Positions 54,315 to 57,559 of a stretch of 57,559 bases of DNA are shown here, piece by piece. The DNA lies in contig LWDH01000052.1 in NCBI GenBank assembly GCA_002083395.1, positions 1 through 57,559 on the forward strand. Direction: 5' to 3'. The stretch is from Proteobacteria bacterium SG_bin4 (lineage in GTDB: Bacteria > Pseudomonadota > Gammaproteobacteria > Burkholderiales > Nitrosomonadaceae). The notes under the pieces were generated by a model. It was not told the origin of the DNA and made no database searches. It saw nothing but the letters and a program-made list of their open reading frames with translations. The position numbers and the translations under genes are program-made. How positions within the stretch are numbered: the first letter of the stretch is position 1; every line of letters begins with the position of its first letter.

Positions 54315-54935
54315 TTATGGTAAGGGACTGCCGGAGTTTGCAGGTACCCTCACGTTAGTTTTCGCTACTTGGTCATGGGCGGCTCCGTACCATCGTTTGA
54401 AGTACGGCTCATTCAGAAGTGTTGGGGCGCGCTCGGCTTGCTGGACGAACCAACCAAGCAAACCATCCCAAGCGTCAAAGTCACCAGGAGGTAACAGTTC
54501 CCACCCAAGCTGTTCGAGTGTCCAATTCGCTTTGATGCTGTTGGTGATCATTGAGCACGAAACCCAATTGTCTTCTGAGTCATTTCCTCCTCGCGCTACA
54601 GGATGGATGTGATCAATGGTCGGAAGCAACTCCCAGAAGGCAATGTGACCTTCTGTCATTTTTCCATTCTTGTGATAGGGAAACTCGCTAGGGAGAAAGT
54701 GTGAAATGAGACGAAGAGCCGGTGGAAAGACAAGTTTGGTTCCACGATATCGGTCAATAAAACCATCTCGCAAAAAAACTGTAGTCATCTGACGGGGCGT
54801 GTATTGCCGTCCCGATTTTTTTACTGGTACAAAAGGGTAGCGCTCACTAATGAGCGCGGACGCAGAGTCAAGCTGACCCAGTGAAATGAGCACGCTGACA
54901 TCACGCAGGATGTCAGCATTGGTGTCAAGAGGCAT
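54315..54935 (-). CDS. HNH endonuclease
   Basis: This 206-residue protein has the HNH core DHIHPVARGGNDSEDNW (about 116-132) and MITNSIKANW. The N-terminal 110 residues form no domain I recognise. The gene is coupled in direction to the two-helix membrane protein 48 bases upstream. Such solitary HNH proteins occur in defence modules and in mobile regions; the pairing is suggestive only. The start at 54935 has a weak ribosome site. Confidence 0.6.
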   Translation of the reverse strand: MPLDTNADILRDVSVLISLGQLDSASALISERYPFVPVKKSGRQYTPRQMTTVFLRDGFIDRYRGTKLVFPPALRLISHFLPSEFPYHKNGKMTEGHIAFWELLPTIDHIHPVARGGNDSEDNWVSCSMITNSIKANWTLEQLGWELLPPGDFDAWDGLLGWFVQQAERAPTLLNEPYFKRWYGAAHDQVAKTNVRVPANSGSPLP

Positions 54936-54982
54936 AACGCCCGAATTGTGCAACACCGATAGGCATCCACACCAATGAGTTA

Positions 54983-55720
54983 TTAGAGGGCATTATCGTT
55001 GCTTTTTGGAAATAGTCGACCAGAGGCGGACTGACAACGTTGCTTATGTTCAAGAAACTCATGTAACCCAGGAAACAAGGCGGCGAGTTTCGCCTGCTCG
55101 TCTTCGGAGAATCCGCGGTCGAGCGGATCTGTGTAATCCAAAGGCCATTGCGCAGCTTCCCAGACGGCACGAAGCGATTTATCGGAAAGCTCGTTGAGAG
55201 TAGATGTGACCGTGCGTCCACCTCGCTGTTCTCTAGCGGTCGACGATGCAGCCGCTTGATCCGTAGGAATGGAATGGTCTTCAGCCCCAAAGAAGAATGC
55301 GGCTGTCTTGTCCGCCAATGATCCGTGAAAGAAACTCCGATACTTGAGCCTATGTAATTCGAGCACTCGAAGATGCGTGTCTTCGGTGACGCTCGTTGCA
55401 AGCTCCTTAGCATGAATGAGTGCTCGACCTGCAGCGATCCATGTGGCGCGATCGTTGTTTCCATCACTCAAAAGACTGCGGGCCTCTTCGTAAGCTTTGA
55501 CACATGAGTCAAGGTAGAACATCGAGCGTTTTTCATTTGATTCACTGATGTTCTTGCCTTGGGTAAGTAGTTGTGCGCCCAGCGCGATTAGGATGCCAGC
55601 TGGCAAAGTGTTAACTAGTGGATCAATAACCACGAGAGGTGAAAACAACAGATAGGCGACCATGCCCACCGCTGCTATTGCGATTAACAGCCATCCCAGC
55701 ACCTTTAGAAAAGTCGCCAT
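54983..55720 (-). CDS. Two-helix membrane protein of unknown function
   Basis: This 245-residue protein has two N-terminal hydrophobic helices (about 4-30 and 36-52) and a cytoplasmic helical domain of about 190 residues. No family was recognised. Together with the HNH gene downstream it could form a two-gene module, for example a membrane effector with a nuclease, but nothing in the sequence proves it. AGG lies about seven bases before ATG 55720. Confidence 0.45.
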   Translation of the reverse strand: MATFLKVLGWLLIAIAAVGMVAYLLFSPLVVIDPLVNTLPAGILIALGAQLLTQGKNISESNEKRSMFYLDSCVKAYEEARSLLSDGNNDRATWIAAGRALIHAKELATSVTEDTHLRVLELHRLKYRSFFHGSLADKTAAFFFGAEDHSIPTDQAAASSTAREQRGGRTVTSTLNELSDKSLRAVWEAAQWPLDYTDPLDRGFSEDEQAKLAALFPGLHEFLEHKQRCQSASGRLFPKSNDNAL

Positions 55721-55868
55721 TCGGTTGCCTAGTGACTGCTAACTAAAATCTGACGTCCGAAATGACATGATATATTGCGTCATCAATCATGTCCAATATT
55801 GCAGAACTCATCTTATCCTCTTAATTTTATTGAATATCCGGTGATTCAAGTTTGATCACATAAGGATG

Positions 55869-56636
55869 TTACGGAGGCGTCGATTCAACCGGTGCCGATG
55901 GTTTTTTGGTGACATTAGGGCTCAGTAATTTTATGCCGGATTGACCGTCGACCTTCAAGTGCTTTCTATCGATCTTGCCATTCTGCAGCGCTTCTTCACT
56001 ATAGGTGTAATGCAATTCGGCGGTAAATCCTTGCACGGTCACGCCAAACACATCCGCCAGAGTCTGAAGAAAATCCTCGGACAGGGCCGCTTTGCAGGCA
56101 TAGACGACTATCACCGCATCTTTCGCGAAGCGGGCTTTAACGTCTGACCAGGGGACCACGGTTCCGTCATTCTTCAGAATCCCATTCTCCTTAAAACCTT
56201 GCAATACACCGGCTTCCAATTCTTCGTCGAAATAGACACCGTCGTTTTCGATCCGGCCTTGCAACCCGATGCTGTCGCTGGCACCGTGGGTTACAAAGTT
56301 TAACCGGGCAATGCTGCCTTTGGGCTGCAGGTATATCAGGTTGATGAAGCTGGCGGAGTGATTAACGATGTCATAGCTTTTTCCTTTCGCACCGCTGTTT
56401 TTGATTGCCGCGGCGAAATCCTTGGTGCTGGGAAACCATTCGTCGTTTAGCAATGCATCGATTTCTTCTTGCTCCGACGACCAAGGATTCGGAAAATCCC
56501 CCACCGCCCAGATCTCCCGTGTTTGCACCCGTTTTTTTGAGCCGAGCACTTCTTCCGCTCTATCCGTCACCCGGTCGCGGACAGCATCGAAACGGATAGC
56601 CGCTTTGTTTAGAATGCGTTCAAGCGTTGTTGTCAT
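55869..56636 (-). CDS. Putative caspase-like (His-Cys) protein
   Basis: This protein of about 255 residues has LNFVTHGASDSIGLQG and VIVVYACKAALSEDFLQTLADVFGV, a His after a beta strand and a Cys after a second strand. That is the order of the catalytic dyad in clan CD caspase-like peptidases and DUF4347-type domains (HG...YGC). No signal peptide is present. The start at ATG 56636 overlaps the preceding gene by 17 bases. The fold is inferred by eye. If correct it may act on the product of the overlapping gene or be a toxin-like effector. Confidence 0.4.
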   Translation of the reverse strand: MTTTLERILNKAAIRFDAVRDRVTDRAEEVLGSKKRVQTREIWAVGDFPNPWSSEQEEIDALLNDEWFPSTKDFAAAIKNSGAKGKSYDIVNHSASFINLIYLQPKGSIARLNFVTHGASDSIGLQGRIENDGVYFDEELEAGVLQGFKENGILKNDGTVVPWSDVKARFAKDAVIVVYACKAALSEDFLQTLADVFGVTVQGFTAELHYTYSEEALQNGKIDRKHLKVDGQSGIKLLSPNVTKKPSAPVESTPP

Positions 56637-57559
56637 CCTGCCCGCCTTGTTCGCCTTCCTTCCCGGCTTCCGGTTCACAGCAGAAAACCTTGCGGAACCG
56701 TTCCGCCTGCTGCTCGTCGCCATTGGCTACGACATCGCGCCCCAGCGCTATCCTGGAAATTTCTTCCTGCTGCAACGAATTCTTCAGCGCCATTTCGCGG
56801 ATTGTCTCGGTTTGCAAGCTCGCCGAATAAGTATCGAGCAGCCCTGCTTGCGGATCGCCGCCGCGGCCCAGGAATCCATCGACCACGACCCCATCGGTGC
56901 GCATGGTGATGACGTTTTCCTTGAGCACCACGCCCGGCACTTCGATGAATTCGCGTCCTTCCAGCCGTGTTTTCAGCGATTTATTGACCCGCAGGTAGGA
57001 TACGTTCCTGGGCAAGCGGATATTCAATCCCGCAATCGAAGTCGCAGGAAATTCGAGATTCACTTGTTCCAGAAATTGCTGCGGCGTATCGCGGTAGTCG
57101 AAGATAAAGAACAGTTCGCGGATGATGCCGCTCAGGATGCGTTGCCGTGTCTGCGGATCGTCGGTGAAATACGCATCCAGGAATTTATCGAGCTCGTGGA
57201 TCGCATATTGCGGATAGGGTCCCGGCGATTCATCGTACAACGCGATCTTCACATCCGTCAGATGCAACACCGAGATGTATTCCTGCACCATCTGACGGAA
57301 CACGAGATTCAGCGTGCGGCTGACGTTGACGTTTTCGATCTGGCGTTCGATGGTGCTCTCCGAGCCCGCTTCCGAAGTTGTCGAGGAACTTTGTTCCTGA
57401 CTGGTATTGATTTCCACGTCGCGCTTTGATGAAGCGCGGGCGGAATGTTTGAACAATGCATTCGATACCGTGTTGGCAAAGGATTCACGCGCGCTTCGCG
57501 TACCCCATTCCCCGCTGACCTCTTCCGAGGATTCCGAGCCGCCGCTGCCGCCGGCTTCG
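56620..57559 (-). CDS. Unknown protein, 5' end outside the window
   Basis: The frame is open to the window edge, so the N-terminus is missing. The visible 312 residues have a Ser/Glu/Gly-rich start (disordered), a helical region after RQIENVNVSRTLNLVFRQM, a segment IALYDES, and a C-terminal Glu/Asp-rich tail ending DDNNA. MRTDGVVVDGFLGRGG resembles segments of some large cargo or structural proteins, but I do not recognise the family. It is translationally linked to the caspase-like gene. Confidence 0.5.
   Translation of the reverse strand, partial: EAGGSGGSESSEEVSGEWGTRSARESFANTVSNALFKHSARASSKRDVEINTSQEQSSSTTSEAGSESTIERQIENVNVSRTLNLVFRQMVQEYISVLHLTDVKIALYDESPGPYPQYAIHELDKFLDAYFTDDPQTRQRILSGIIRELFFIFDYRDTPQQFLEQVNLEFPATSIAGLNIRLPRNVSYLRVNKSLKTRLEGREFIEVPGVVLKENVITMRTDGVVVDGFLGRGGDPQAGLLDTYSASLQTETIREMALKNSLQQEEISRIALGRDVVANGDEQQAERFRKVFCCEPEAGKEGEQGGQDDNNA

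Noticed and set aside
54299..54325. CTTACC...GGTAAG dyad between convergent genes as a terminator
   Set aside because: Only 6 bp of stem, a long loop and no T-run.

Overview
This window looks like a chromosomal segment of a betaproteobacterium, most likely Nitrosomonadaceae (Nitrosomonas-like). That is an inference from gene content: an hpnHBMN hopanoid cluster plus hpnO, metX-metW, a transporter-less PTS (EIIA-Man, HPr, EI), PEP-CTERM exported proteins and small MITE-like repeats. No rRNA, tRNA or CRISPR array was seen.

Layout. (1) 1-5978, minus strand: a broken BrnT-type toxin gene with a possible intact antitoxin, a HAD phosphatase, hda, an AI-2E/PerM-family membrane protein, the hopanoid aminotransferase hpnO and a papain-like peptidase. 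(2) 6257-9986, plus strand: purM, purN, a DUF3108 protein and an RsmB-like RNA methyltransferase. (3) 9983-16544, minus strand: hpnH-hpnB-hpnM-hpnN, preceded by a separate lipoprotein gene with its own terminator. (4) 16755-21744: a SelD-associated FAD oxidoreductase, a MITE-like repeat, a DUF2868/DUF3482 membrane-GTPase pair and a class-I glutamine amidotransferase. (5) 21796-27401: a TIR-nSTAND protein separated from its SUMF1/FGE domain by one in-frame stop, a protein resembling cargo of extracellular contractile injection systems, and a YdjM-like membrane protein. (6) 27573-33663: a PEP-CTERM protein, an unknown secreted protein and a four-gene operon matching bacterial sphingolipid synthesis (fatty acyl-AMP ligase, NAD-dependent reductase, ACP, serine palmitoyltransferase). 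(7) 33959-42063: a diguanylate cyclase, the PTS genes, metXW, a DUF455 ferritin-like protein, a second PEP-CTERM protein and an acyl-CoA thioesterase. (8) 42085-54275: an AT-rich Abi-like gene, then a surface-glycan region. A minus-strand operon (CMP-sugar synthetase, aldolase, 2-hydroxyacid dehydrogenase, epimerase, HAD phosphatase, phosphogluconolactonase) faces a plus-strand set (glycan transferase, FkbM methyltransferase, GT2, O-antigen ligase-like protein, two methyltransferases). (9) 54315-57559, minus strand: an HNH nuclease, a two-helix membrane protein, a caspase-like protein and a gene running off the window.

The main theme is the cell envelope: hopanoids, probable sphingolipids, surface glycans and PEP-CTERM proteins. 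Conflict or defence genes are scattered between these blocks, and several are decayed. The least-described signals are the shared TAGTAC...GTACTA inverted repeat at matching distance upstream of both PEP-CTERM genes, the complete sphingolipid-type operon in a hopanoid producer, the CMP-ulosonate-like sugar operon, and two MITE-like elements with related cores but different ends.
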